From Oceanospirillales bacterium (GTDB lineage Bacteria; Pseudomonadota; Gammaproteobacteria; Pseudomonadales; Balneatricaceae): a stretch of DNA of 34,483 nt. The stretch lies in the NCBI GenBank assembly GCA_007693685.1, contig REDB01000117.1, positions 1-34,483 of the forward strand. The letters are read 5' to 3'. Positions 24,438 to 33,512 of this stretch are shown here, one piece after another. Position numbers and translations under genes: made by a program. Positions within the stretch are counted from its first letter, which is position 1. Each line of letters starts with the position of its first letter. The notes under the pieces were generated by a model. It ran no database searches. It was given only the letters and a program-made list of their open reading frames with translations, and was not told where the DNA came from.

Positions 24438-25562
24438 ATGAAGCCGTTCTCAGTCTCAAACAAAATTAACCTATCCGTTATTCTAGCTCTAATTTTAACC
24501 GGCGTAATGATTGCATGGGTTATAAGTGGATCTATCTATACCTCAGCGACCGATCAACCTGATTTTGCTCCGGACCCTGAGCAAACCTCTCTTCCTAAAG
24601 TTGAAACTCAATATATAGATGCCCAACGCTTTCAGCCCAGCATTAAGCTTCAAGGACAGTTAGAACCGATTCAACAAACTCAAGTGACAAGCCGGATTCA
24701 AAGTTATATTGAAACCCAGCATGTGAAGCTTGGAGAATATGTTGATCAAGGAACCCTGCTGATTACACTGGATGCGGAAAACCGCTTATCACAACTCACT
24801 CGGGCCGAAGCAGAACTTCGTGTTGCACAAGCTAATCAGAGAGCTACAGAAAGACTAATTCAGCAAAATCTTGGTTCTGAAACTGAGCTATTGCGACAAC
24901 AAGCGGCAACCGCAGCTGCTTTAGCGGAACGTGATCGTTTGAGGCTAGAATTAAAACACACTGAAATCAGAGCACCGTTTTCAGGTTTCATTGAAGAACT
25001 ACCCTATGAAACAGGTAGTAGTATTCAAGCGGGCGATCATCTTGTTCACTTGGTCAACACACAACAACTGAAAATGACGGGGCAAGTTCCTCAACAGCAG
25101 GTTAAGCTGCTTTCCACAGGCTTACCCGTTGAGGCGACTCTGTTAGATGGACGCAAACTCGGGGGGCAAGTAAGTTTTGTTGCTTCGTTGGCAGAACCCC
25201 AAACACGCAGTTTTCGAGTTGAAGCCCTTGTCGATAATGCAGAAAAACTGCGGCTAGCAGGAGCTAGTGCCACACTGAGCATTCAATTACCTGATCAATT
25301 AGCACATCGTTTCTCTCCTGCTCATCTTAGCTTAAACAATCAAGGTAGAACCGGTATTAGAATCATCGATTCCGACAGCAAAATTGTCTTTCATGAAGTA
25401 GAAATTTTGAGTTTAGACACTAATGGTGTATGGGTTTCAGGTTTGCCGGATAGGATTGAACTGGTGACACAGGGGGCTGGCTTTGTTGAATTAGGGCAGC
25501 AAGTTGAAGCGGTTAGAATAGAGGCACATAAGGTGGAACCTCCTTATGTGGAGCTAAGGTAA
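24438..25562 (+). CDS. RND efflux periplasmic adaptor (membrane fusion protein), system 1
   Basis: The 374-residue protein has one N-terminal membrane segment (about 12-31, ILALILTGVMIAWVISG) and the usual adaptor order. Lipoyl halves flank a short alpha hairpin (GQLEPIQQTQVTSRI; LGEYVDQGTLLITLD; hairpin about 115-165; TEIRAPFSGFIEELPYETGSSI). A beta-barrel (VEATLLDGRKLGGQVSFV) and a membrane-proximal domain follow. It links an inner-membrane RND pump to an outer-membrane channel. AAGGA lies eight bases before the ATG. The permease gene begins one base after its stop. There is no lipobox, in contrast to the adaptor of system 2, and no outer-membrane factor gene nearby. Confidence 0.9.
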   Translation: MKPFSVSNKINLSVILALILTGVMIAWVISGSIYTSATDQPDFAPDPEQTSLPKVETQYIDAQRFQPSIKLQGQLEPIQQTQVTSRIQSYIETQHVKLGEYVDQGTLLITLDAENRLSQLTRAEAELRVAQANQRATERLIQQNLGSETELLRQQAATAAALAERDRLRLELKHTEIRAPFSGFIEELPYETGSSIQAGDHLVHLVNTQQLKMTGQVPQQQVKLLSTGLPVEATLLDGRKLGGQVSFVASLAEPQTRSFRVEALVDNAEKLRLAGASATLSIQLPDQLAHRFSPAHLSLNNQGRTGIRIIDSDSKIVFHEVEILSLDTNGVWVSGLPDRIELVTQGAGFVELGQQVEAVRIEAHKVEPPYVELR

Positions 25563-25563
25563 T

Positions 25564-28500
25564 ATGGAAACCTTGATCCGAGCAGCTATGCTTCGAAGTC
25601 GAGCAACTCTAACGCTTTTTGTATTTCTGTTAGTGGGTGGTATGGCAGCCTATCAAGCCATTCCCAAAGAAGCTAACCCTGACGTTGTCATTCCGATGAT
25701 GTATATCTCCATGAGTTTAGAGGGAATTAGCCCTGAAGACGGAGAAAGGTTATTAGTTCGCCCCATGGAACAAGAGCTGAGAGCGCTTGAAGGGATAAAG
25801 AAAATGACCTCTATCAGCAGCGAAGGTCATGCCTCGGTGATGTTAGAGTTTGATGCAGGCTTCGACCCACAAAGTGCTTTGCAAAATGTTAGAGAAAAAG
25901 TAGATTCGGCAAGATCAAAACTTCCAGCAGAAGCCGATGAACCGAGAGTCAACGAGATCAATGTCGCCCTCTTTCCCGTTTTATCAGTCGCCCTTTCAGG
26001 ACCCGTAACTGAATCTGAATTAGTCTATCTAGCAAGACGCTTAAAAGAAGCCATTGAAGGTATTCCTGAAGTACTTGAGGTTGATATTGGTGGAGATAGA
26101 GAAGACCTGTTAGAGATCATCGTTGATCCTCAAGTGCTAGACAGTTATCAAATTGACTATGCTCAGCTGTTTAGCCTAGTTTCCAACAATAACCGCTTAG
26201 TGGCTGCAGGCAGCCTTGATACCGGGGCGGGTCGAATGCCGATGAAAGTACCCGGAGTGATCGAAACACTGGAAGATGTCCTAAGCATCCCCGTGAAAGT
26301 CTATGGCGACACAGTGATCACATTTGGTGATATTGCGATTTTGCAACGCACTTTTAAAGAACCCACTGGATTTGCTCGAATCAATGGACAACCTGGTATC
26401 GTCCTTGAAATCAGTAAACGTGCCGGTGCTAATATTATTGATACTAACGCACAAGTCAGGCAGGTCATTGAAAGCGCTCGCAGCTTGATGCCCGAAAGCA
26501 TTCAAATCAATTACATCATGGATCAATCTGATGATGTAAACATGATGTTGGATGAACTGCTAAACAACGTGCTGACCGCTGTTGTACTGGTATTGATCTT
26601 AATCATTGCGACCATGGGGCTGAAATCGGCATTGATGGTCGGCCTGACGATTCCCGGCGCTTTTTTAACGGGTATCTTGCTAGTCTGGGCAGTCGGTTAC
26701 ACCCTTAATATTATTGTGCTTTTTTCCTTAATTCTGGTTGCTGGAATGCTGGTCGACGGTGCGATCGTCGTGAGCGAGTTAGCTGATCGCTATTTACGAG
26801 AAGGTCTATCTCCCTCTGAAGCTTGGTTAAAGGCAGCCAGTCGAATGAGCTGGCCAATTATTGCCTCGACTGCAACGACGCTATCCGTTTTTATTCCACT
26901 ACTATTCTGGCCAGGTGTTGTCGGTGAGTTTATGAAATACTTACCCGCCACGGTGATTTTGTGTTTATTAGCTTCTTTAGCCATGGCCTTAGTGTTCTTG
27001 CCCACCATGGGTAGTGTGCTGTCAACGCAACATACTCAGAAGGAGTTTTCTGCTGGGCTCTTTACTCAAGCATATCGCTCCCTTCTAGCCAAACTCTTAA
27101 AAGCACCTTGGCTAACTCTGCTAGGGATGATGCTACTGATTATGTTGATCTATAGCGCTTATGGTCGATTCAATCATGGTGTGGAGTTTTTCCCAGATAT
27201 CGAGCCAGACACCCTGCAATTGCAGGTAAGAGCCAGAGGTGACCTTTCCGTTTATGAAAAAGATAGGCTTTTACAGCGTATTGAAGCACGACTGAATCAC
27301 TATCCTGAAATCGAGTCTATGTATGCCAGAAGCTTTGCCATGCCATCCATGCAAATGGGTAGTGATGTTATCGGTATTTTACAATTTCGGCTGATTGATT
27401 GGCACGAGCGTCGTGATAGTAGTGCGATTATTCAAACGATGCGTGATTTAACGGCAGACATTCACGGTATCGAGCTTGAATTTAGGGCACAAGACATGGG
27501 ACCTGGACAAGGCAAACCCGTTGAACTGCTGGTCAGTGCTGACCGTCCTGAATTAGCAGAACAAGCAGTAGAACTGATTCGACAACAGATGCTAGATATC
27601 GGTGGATTTAGTGATATTGAAGATGATCGAACCTTGCCTGGTATAGAGTGGCGATTAGAAGTCGATAGAGAAGCGGCTGCTCGTTTTGGTGCAGATGTCT
27701 TAAGTGTAGGGAACGCGGTTCAACTCATTACCAACGGTTTAATGCTAGCAACCTACCGCCCTGAAGATGCGACAGATGAAGTCGATATTCGCGTGCGTGT
27801 TCCACAAAATTGGCGTTCAATTGATCAACTCAGCCAAATGACCATTAATACCTCACGTGGACAAGTCCCCCTGAGTCACTTTGTGACCCTTCAACCGACT
27901 CCTCGTGTAGGTAATCTTCATCGTGTTGATGGTGTGCGCACCATTACTCTTCAAGCAGAGATTGCTGAGGGATATCGTCTTGATGAACGACTCAATGAAC
28001 TCAGCTTATCTTTTGATCAACTTCCTGAAGGTGTGGTTATACGGACGGGTGGTGAAGATGCAGAGCAACGCGAAGCCGCTGCTTTTCTAACCACCGCATT
28101 CATCATTGCCATTTTCTTAATGTTGTTTGTGCTACTGATACAATTCAACAGCTTCTTTCAAACCGCATTGGTTTTATCTGCCGTGGTTTTTTCAACCGCA
28201 GGTGTACTGCTAGGTTTACTGATTAACGGTCAATCGTTTGGCATCGTCATGGTAGGCATGGGAATCATTGCACTAGCGGGGATTGTTGTTAACAACAACA
28301 TTATCTTGATTGATACCTACAACCAGATGCGTCTTGAAGGACTTTCACCTTATGATGCTGCTCTTGAAACCGGAGCACTTCGTCTTAGACCTGTACTTTT
28401 GACCGCTATCACCACGATACTAGGTCTACTGCCAATGGTTTTAGGGATCAATGTTAACTTAATGGAGCCGAGTTTGGGGGTTGGTGCGCCCTCCACACAA

Positions 28501-28614
28501 TGGTGGACTCAGTTATCCAGCGCTATCGCGGGAGGGCTGGCTTTCGCTACCTTTTTAACGCTTTTATTAACTCCTTGTATGCTGCTGATTGGCACGAAAG
28601 TGCTGAAGCGTTAA
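25564..28614 (+). CDS. RND-family efflux permease, system 1
   Basis: The 1016-residue proton-driven pump has the two-fold RND layout: membrane segment 1 near 12-30, a large periplasmic loop (GRMPMKVPG, ISKRAGANIIDTNAQVR), segments 2-6 between about 335 and 490, a second loop (PDIEPDTLQLQVRARG, QDMGPGQGKPVELLVSAD, AARFGADVLSVGNAVQLITNG) and segments 8-12 from about 840. In segment 4 the reading is GMLVDGAIVVSE, so the first Asp of the AcrB Asp407/Asp408 pair is kept and the second is Gly, as in some RND subfamilies. Substrate is unknown. The gene is coupled to the adaptor and overlaps the stop codon of the convergent system 2 pump. Confidence 0.93.
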   Translation: METLIRAAMLRSRATLTLFVFLLVGGMAAYQAIPKEANPDVVIPMMYISMSLEGISPEDGERLLVRPMEQELRALEGIKKMTSISSEGHASVMLEFDAGFDPQSALQNVREKVDSARSKLPAEADEPRVNEINVALFPVLSVALSGPVTESELVYLARRLKEAIEGIPEVLEVDIGGDREDLLEIIVDPQVLDSYQIDYAQLFSLVSNNNRLVAAGSLDTGAGRMPMKVPGVIETLEDVLSIPVKVYGDTVITFGDIAILQRTFKEPTGFARINGQPGIVLEISKRAGANIIDTNAQVRQVIESARSLMPESIQINYIMDQSDDVNMMLDELLNNVLTAVVLVLILIIATMGLKSALMVGLTIPGAFLTGILLVWAVGYTLNIIVLFSLILVAGMLVDGAIVVSELADRYLREGLSPSEAWLKAASRMSWPIIASTATTLSVFIPLLFWPGVVGEFMKYLPATVILCLLASLAMALVFLPTMGSVLSTQHTQKEFSAGLFTQAYRSLLAKLLKAPWLTLLGMMLLIMLIYSAYGRFNHGVEFFPDIEPDTLQLQVRARGDLSVYEKDRLLQRIEARLNHYPEIESMYARSFAMPSMQMGSDVIGILQFRLIDWHERRDSSAIIQTMRDLTADIHGIELEFRAQDMGPGQGKPVELLVSADRPELAEQAVELIRQQMLDIGGFSDIEDDRTLPGIEWRLEVDREAAARFGADVLSVGNAVQLITNGLMLATYRPEDATDEVDIRVRVPQNWRSIDQLSQMTINTSRGQVPLSHFVTLQPTPRVGNLHRVDGVRTITLQAEIAEGYRLDERLNELSLSFDQLPEGVVIRTGGEDAEQREAAAFLTTAFIIAIFLMLFVLLIQFNSFFQTALVLSAVVFSTAGVLLGLLINGQSFGIVMVGMGIIALAGIVVNNNIILIDTYNQMRLEGLSPYDAALETGALRLRPVLLTAITTILGLLPMVLGINVNLMEPSLGVGAPSTQWWTQLSSAIAGGLAFATFLTLLLTPCMLLIGTKVLKR

Positions 28615-31600
28615 CTTTGCTGTTCACTAGTGACCTTGATATGAAAAAACACACTATACAAAGCCGGAACTGCCAGTAAGGTTAGCAAGGTGGCAAATGC
28701 CAACCCACTCATGATGGTGACCGCCATATCGGCAAAGAACACATCAAAGGCTAAGGGCAGCATCCCTAAAATGGTGGTAACGGCTGCTAACACCACCGGT
28801 CTCAATCTGGAAACACTACCCTCCACTAACGCATTTAAAGGACTTTCACCCTGAAGAATACGTTGATCGATTTCATCAACCAGAACGATTGCGTTCTTAA
28901 TCAACATTCCAGATAAACTTAGCATACCCAACAGCGCCATAAAGCCAAATGACATATTGGTTAAGAGTAGCCCCCAAGTAACACCGCAAATAGCCATAGG
29001 CACACATAGCCAGATGATCAGTGGTTGTTTTATTCGAGCAAACAATAATACCGAAATTACTACCATAGCTAGCAGGCTCAGTGGCAATTGAGTCGCTAAG
29101 GCTTTTTGCGCATCACCCGAACTCTCGTACTCACCGCCCCACTCTAAACGGTATCCATGTGGTAGCGGGATCGCTTCAATAACCGGTCGCATGTCCGCAA
29201 AAACCGTGGCTATATTAACGCCTTTCAAGGGATCAGCGCTGACAGTCAGGGTGCGCATCATATTGCGCCGTAAAATCAGTGCTTCTTCATGGCTAAACTC
29301 AAATTGATCTACCACTTCACTGGCGGGTACAAACTCACCCGTCGCTTGACTCCAAATCATACGATCTTTTAACTGGGTTGCACGCCCTCTTTCGTTAATA
29401 GGTGCCCTTAACAGTAAGGGTATTAAGCGATCCTCTTCACGATATAATCCGATGGTTTGACCTGTGGTAACCATAGACAAGGACTTTGCCAAGTCCTGTC
29501 TACTGACACCCAATACACTGGCTCGATCTTCAGCCAAATGAGGGATAATGACCCGCTCGGGTTGACGCCAATCGATACGCAAGTGTGTTAAGCGCTCACT
29601 CTCTCTGAACAACTGCTTAGTCGTTTCAGCTAGTTGTCGTAGAACTTCTGGATCATCTCCTTGGAAACGTGCCTGTATAGGCGCTCCTTTTCCAGGTCCT
29701 AAACGGATTCTTTCCACCCAAGCCTGAGCTTGAGGATACTGCTCCAATTCAGTGGTAATCTGAGCAGCCAGTTGGTCAATCAGCTCGGTAGATTCTGCGG
29801 TGATGATCAACTGACCAAAGGCTGAATTGGTTCTTTCCGGTTGATAAACCAACATCATCCGTGCAGCACCCATCCCTGCAACACTGGTCACTTGCTCAAC
29901 ACCCTCTAACTGCATAACGAACTGACTTAGCGCATGTAGATCACGATCTGTAGCGCGTATATCAGCACCCTGCTCTCGCCAGTAGTTAACATAAAACACT
30001 TCTGTTTGAGCGTTAGGGAAGAACATTTGCGGTACCTGTTTGAAGGCGACAAGACTGATACCAGTGAACAGTAATAAACCGACTAAAGTGAGTTGACGAT
30101 GTTTGAGTACCGCTTGTAACACTCCACGATAATGGCGCGACAAGATAGATTCGTGCTGTGCGCTGTTGTTAGCAGAGATTTCGAAAGGATTTTCAGATGG
30201 CTTTGCAGATGAGTTTTCAGAAAGATTGTTAGCGCTGGTTTTGACAGACACGAATAGAAAACTCGCCAGTAAAGGCACAACCGTAATTGCCAAAATCCAA
30301 CTCAACAATAGCGATAAACCTATCACGACAAAGAGTGAAAAGGTGTATTCCCCTGTTACATCTTGTGATAATCCGATACCTGAAAAAGCCAAAATACCGA
30401 TCACTGTTGCAGCTAACAGCGGCACTTGTGTTTGCGATGCGATACCCGTCGCTGCTTCCCTAGCGGTTTTGCCCTTCTGCATACGAACTAACATGCCTTC
30501 AGCAATCACAATCGCATTATCGACCAGCATCCCCATCGCAATAATCAGCGCACCTAATGACACTCGCTGCATCTGCAGCCCCGTAACCTTCATTAAGAAC
30601 AGTGAGCCTGTGACCGTCAGCAAAAGCGCAGCTCCGACCACCACACCAGCGCGCCATCCCATAAAGAGACACAAGACTATAATAACGATGGAAACTGAGA
30701 TCACTAGATTCACTAAGAAATCATTTAATGCCCGCTCAACAATCTGATGTTGTTGATAGATAGGCTTTAATTGCACACCTAGCGGTAGTTCAGACATGTG
30801 CGCCTGTAACGCTTGTTCCACCGCATGACCAACATCAACAATATTACTATCGCCTGTTGCCGCAATACCTAACGTGACTGCCTCGATACCTGCGTAACGA
30901 ATTAATTGCCGAGGTTGTTCATGATATTCTCTCGTAATAACGGCCACATCACCTAAGCGTAAGGTATCTCCAGAGGGGGTCGTGATATACAGATTACGAA
31001 TATGATCAAGGCTATTTAAATGCCCAGTGGGTGAAACACGAATGGAAAGATCATCTAAGGATTTTCGCCCAGCATCAATCACTGCATTCTGTAGCTGTAA
31101 CCTACCTGCTAGCTGCTCTGGACTTAAACCTAACTGAATCAGCACAGACTGAGGAATTTCAATCAGAATTCGCTCGTCATATTCGCCATTAATAATAACC
31201 TTTGCTACGCCAGGAACTCTAAGGGCTACTCGTCGTAACTCTCTGGCAAAATCACGCAATTCTGCCACCTCAAAACCAGGCGCAACGACAGCATAAAACA
31301 AACCAAAAACATCACCAAAACTATCATTAACTCTGGATGGCCCAGCACCTGGCGGCAGCATAGGTTGTGTATCTTGGACTTTACGACGTAACTCATCCCA
31401 TACTTGAGGTAAGGTATCAGAACGATATTTATCCTTAATTTCTACCGTGATTTCGGATAAACCCGGCATAGATCTGGAAGTTACACGCTTCAGCTGTGAC
31501 ATCTCTTGCAAGGCTATTTCTAGCTGCTCAGTCACTTCTAACTCCACCTCTTTGGCTGATGCGCCAGAGTATGGAGTGATAATAATCGCTTCTTTGATGG

Positions 31601-31724
31601 TAAACTCAGGATCTTCTAGTTGGGGCAAGGTTAATAATGCCCACAAACCTCCCAGTAAACACACCAACACCAGCAGCCAGGTATTGACTGGCTTATCAAT
31701 GGACGCACGAGCAATATCCATCAA
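28611..31724 (-). CDS. RND-family efflux permease, system 2
   Basis: The 1037-residue pump opens with IDKPVNTWLLVLVCLLGGLWALL (segment 1) and the porter-domain motif TPYSGASAKEVELEVTEQLE. It carries MGMLVDNAIVIAEGM in segment 4 (Asp-Asn at the proton-relay pair) and ends with SGMLIKNAIVLVDEID and a C-terminal segment. The cytoplasmic linker between segments 6 and 7 has a 40-residue Ser/Asn-rich insert (TSANNLSENSSAKPSEN and so on), a low-complexity addition. The sequence is only distantly like system 1, so this is not a recent duplication. Its start overlaps the adaptor stop by 4 bases (ATGA). No outer-membrane factor is encoded next to it. Confidence 0.93.
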   Translation of the reverse strand: MMDIARASIDKPVNTWLLVLVCLLGGLWALLTLPQLEDPEFTIKEAIIITPYSGASAKEVELEVTEQLEIALQEMSQLKRVTSRSMPGLSEITVEIKDKYRSDTLPQVWDELRRKVQDTQPMLPPGAGPSRVNDSFGDVFGLFYAVVAPGFEVAELRDFARELRRVALRVPGVAKVIINGEYDERILIEIPQSVLIQLGLSPEQLAGRLQLQNAVIDAGRKSLDDLSIRVSPTGHLNSLDHIRNLYITTPSGDTLRLGDVAVITREYHEQPRQLIRYAGIEAVTLGIAATGDSNIVDVGHAVEQALQAHMSELPLGVQLKPIYQQHQIVERALNDFLVNLVISVSIVIIVLCLFMGWRAGVVVGAALLLTVTGSLFLMKVTGLQMQRVSLGALIIAMGMLVDNAIVIAEGMLVRMQKGKTAREAATGIASQTQVPLLAATVIGILAFSGIGLSQDVTGEYTFSLFVVIGLSLLLSWILAITVVPLLASFLFVSVKTSANNLSENSSAKPSENPFEISANNSAQHESILSRHYRGVLQAVLKHRQLTLVGLLLFTGISLVAFKQVPQMFFPNAQTEVFYVNYWREQGADIRATDRDLHALSQFVMQLEGVEQVTSVAGMGAARMMLVYQPERTNSAFGQLIITAESTELIDQLAAQITTELEQYPQAQAWVERIRLGPGKGAPIQARFQGDDPEVLRQLAETTKQLFRESERLTHLRIDWRQPERVIIPHLAEDRASVLGVSRQDLAKSLSMVTTGQTIGLYREEDRLIPLLLRAPINERGRATQLKDRMIWSQATGEFVPASEVVDQFEFSHEEALILRRNMMRTLTVSADPLKGVNIATVFADMRPVIEAIPLPHGYRLEWGGEYESSGDAQKALATQLPLSLLAMVVISVLLFARIKQPLIIWLCVPMAICGVTWGLLLTNMSFGFMALLGMLSLSGMLIKNAIVLVDEIDQRILQGESPLNALVEGSVSRLRPVVLAAVTTILGMLPLAFDVFFADMAVTIMSGLAFATLLTLLAVPALYSVFFHIKVTSEQQS

Positions 31725-32797
31725 CGCAACTCCTGAACGCTCATGTCTGGTCTTACCTGCATACCATCACTTAAAAAACCGACACCGGCTGCAACCACCT
31801 GCTCACCAGCCTCAATACCTGATAAAATCTCGACTCCCTGACCTGTTAATCTGCCTGTCGTGACCTGACGCCTCTCCACTTTTTGTGTATCAGGATGATA
31901 GACAAATACTTGAGCATCATCTCCCTCACCCACAACAGCATGAAACGGTAATACAGGCAGCGGAAATTCGTCATTGAGTAAAGCGATCCGAACGGTGGCA
32001 CTCATCCCCGGCAAGAGTCGCAAATCTTCTGGATTCTCCATATCAAAAGTAACACGGTAAGTGCGAGACCTAGGATCGGGTTCGGTGGCAAATTCTTTAA
32101 AGGTCAACTCAAAAGTCCGCTCGGCAACAGAGGGTAACGTCGCTGTTACAGTAAATGCATAAGGGTCTTGCACTTGTGGAAGTAATATTTCCGGAACAGC
32201 AATTTCTACTTCGATTCGGCTAAGATCGTGAATGCGAACAATCGGAGTCCCTGCAGATACTTGAGAAAAATTCTCAACAGTACGATCTGCAATGACCGCA
32301 TCAAAAGGTGCGAATATTTCTGTGTAGATTAAATGCTGACGCGCTCTATTTAGCTCAACCTCAGCTCTATCTCGTGCTGTTTTAGCTTCATCTAACTGAG
32401 CTTGAGATACATGATTTTGACTTCGCAGTTGCTGCAAGCGTTGCAAATCCCGCTGTGTTTGCTCGAAAGCAACTCTCGCAGCAGATACATTTAATTCGTA
32501 ATCTGTTTGATCTAGACGCGCTATCAATTCACCTTTAGCAATTTGATCGCCTTTAATCACAGGAAAATGAACTAGCTTTCCAGCAACTTGAAAAGATAGG
32601 TTAGCTGCTTGAGACGCTTCTAATCTTGCAGGGAAATAACGTTCTGAAACAACAGGTTGTGCGTCCACTTGAAGTAATCTAACCACAGGAGGTAGCGCAA
32701 CTTCAGGCGATTCAGCTTTAGGCTGGCATCCGATTAAAACAATGATTGAGATGAATAGAAAAAATCGAGCGAAAATCTTAAGCCCTGTAACATTCAT
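31721..32797 (-). CDS. RND efflux periplasmic adaptor lipoprotein, system 2
   Basis: The 358-residue adaptor starts with a lipoprotein signal (FARFFLFISIIVLIGC, lipobox L-I-G-C with Cys at about 24). It then shows lipoyl and hairpin segments (GQIAKGELIARLDQTDYEL after GKLVHFPVIKGD; coiled coil with ARVAFEQTQRDLQRLQQLRS; IYTEIFAPFDAVIADRTVENFSQVSAGTPIVRI), a beta-barrel (PSVAERTFELTFKEFATEPDPRSRTYRVTF) and a closing membrane-proximal domain. It sits in the periplasm on the inner membrane and pairs with the permease that follows with a 4-base overlap. A promoter with a palindromic operator is predicted upstream. Confidence 0.92.
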   Translation of the reverse strand: MNVTGLKIFARFFLFISIIVLIGCQPKAESPEVALPPVVRLLQVDAQPVVSERYFPARLEASQAANLSFQVAGKLVHFPVIKGDQIAKGELIARLDQTDYELNVSAARVAFEQTQRDLQRLQQLRSQNHVSQAQLDEAKTARDRAEVELNRARQHLIYTEIFAPFDAVIADRTVENFSQVSAGTPIVRIHDLSRIEVEIAVPEILLPQVQDPYAFTVTATLPSVAERTFELTFKEFATEPDPRSRTYRVTFDMENPEDLRLLPGMSATVRIALLNDEFPLPVLPFHAVVGEGDDAQVFVYHPDTQKVERRQVTTGRLTGQGVEILSGIEAGEQVVAAGVGFLSDGMQVRPDMSVQELR

Positions 32798-32813
32798 TAG
32801 AAAATCCTGTAAT

Positions 32814-32828
32814 ATACTTAGTAAGTAT
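32814..32828. promoter_or_regulatory. Operator-like palindrome at the promoter of RND system 2
   Basis: ATACTTA-G-TAAGTAT is a perfect 7-bp dyad with a one-base centre. It overlaps the end of the predicted -10 box and covers the start site. The sequence is of the kind bound by TetR-family repressors of efflux pumps, but no such regulator is in the window. Confidence 0.55.
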
Positions 32829-32854
32829 TATCCCTTAATTATGAAGTGTTTTAA
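32827..32854 (-). promoter_or_regulatory. Promoter of RND system 2
   Basis: On the minus strand TTAAAA (32854-32849), a 16-base spacer and GATAAT (32832-32827) make a fair sigma70 promoter. The -10 box is about 30 bases upstream of the adaptor ATG, leaving a leader of roughly 20-25 bases. Confidence 0.5.
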
Positions 32855-32939
32855 CGTGTCTTCAATGACATATCCTGTCAATCTTTGCTATTTTTAACAA
32901 TGATTGAATTGATCTGTCAGCATTCACTAGGAGAATTAA

Positions 32940-33377
32940 ATGAGCCAAACTAAAACAATGGGTGTTCAAGCTGAGTTAAACGAAGGCTTTGCCGTCACCG
33001 CTCAACTTGGTGAGCACAAAGTCATCATCGATCAACCTGTAGCTGCTCGTGGAACCGGCCTTGGTCCAACCCCCCTCGAATACTTTTTGTTTTCAGTCGC
33101 TGGATGCATTGGCACTATAGGTCGAATCGCTGCCATGCAGAAAAAAATTGATCTACGTGGTATGAAAATTTCAGTTGAAGGTGACTACAACCCTGCAGGC
33201 TTGTTGGGCAAACCAACAGAAGATCGCACTGGCTTCCAGCAAATTCGTATTCAAGCAGAAATTGATGCGGATATGACTGATGAAGAGAAGAAAGCCTTTC
33301 TTGACGAAGTCTGTCACCGTTGCCCGCTACACGACAACACTCGATTAGAAACTGAAGTTGTGCACAGCTTAGTTTAA
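32940..33377 (+). CDS. OsmC/Ohr-family protein
   Basis: The 145-residue protein has the OsmC fold features: GLGPTPLEYFLFSVAGCIGT with Cys56, the long central helix, and CHRCPLHDN with Cys125 and Cys128. Classical Ohr/OsmC peroxidases use two Cys about 60-70 residues apart to reduce organic hydroperoxides; here Cys56 and Cys125 or Cys128 fit that spacing. The extra Cys makes a CxxC pair, which is seen in the YhfA-like branch whose role is less clear. AGGAG stands seven bases before the ATG. It is divergent from RND system 2. Confidence 0.88.
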   Translation: MSQTKTMGVQAELNEGFAVTAQLGEHKVIIDQPVAARGTGLGPTPLEYFLFSVAGCIGTIGRIAAMQKKIDLRGMKISVEGDYNPAGLLGKPTEDRTGFQQIRIQAEIDADMTDEEKKAFLDEVCHRCPLHDNTRLETEVVHSLV

Positions 33378-33425
33378 AGAATTAGTCTGACTAAAGTCAC
33401 AACTTAAGCTTTTCGCTAAAACCTG

Positions 33426-33507
33426 ACTTCACTCCGCTTTTGCTGATGATGAGAATCAGTGATAATAGCCATCCTTAAAATTTGATGTCGTTAATGCGGA
33501 GTGAAGT
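33426..33507 (+). promoter_or_regulatory. 12-bp inverted repeat around the leader of the channel gene
   Basis: ACTTCACTCCGC (33426-33437) and GCGGAGTGAAGT (33496-33507) pair perfectly; 58 bases lie between. The right arm holds GGAG, the only ribosome site of the channel gene that starts at 33513. If the transcript includes both arms, the stem would hide it. A -10-like GATAAT near 33461 could instead start the transcript between the arms. Confidence 0.45.
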
Positions 33508-33512
33508 AAATC

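Noticed and set aside
30166-30747. Plus-strand ORF of 193 codons inside the RND system 2 permease
   Set aside because: It lies wholly antisense to a gene with clear RND motifs and has no ribosome site or family features; a shadow frame.
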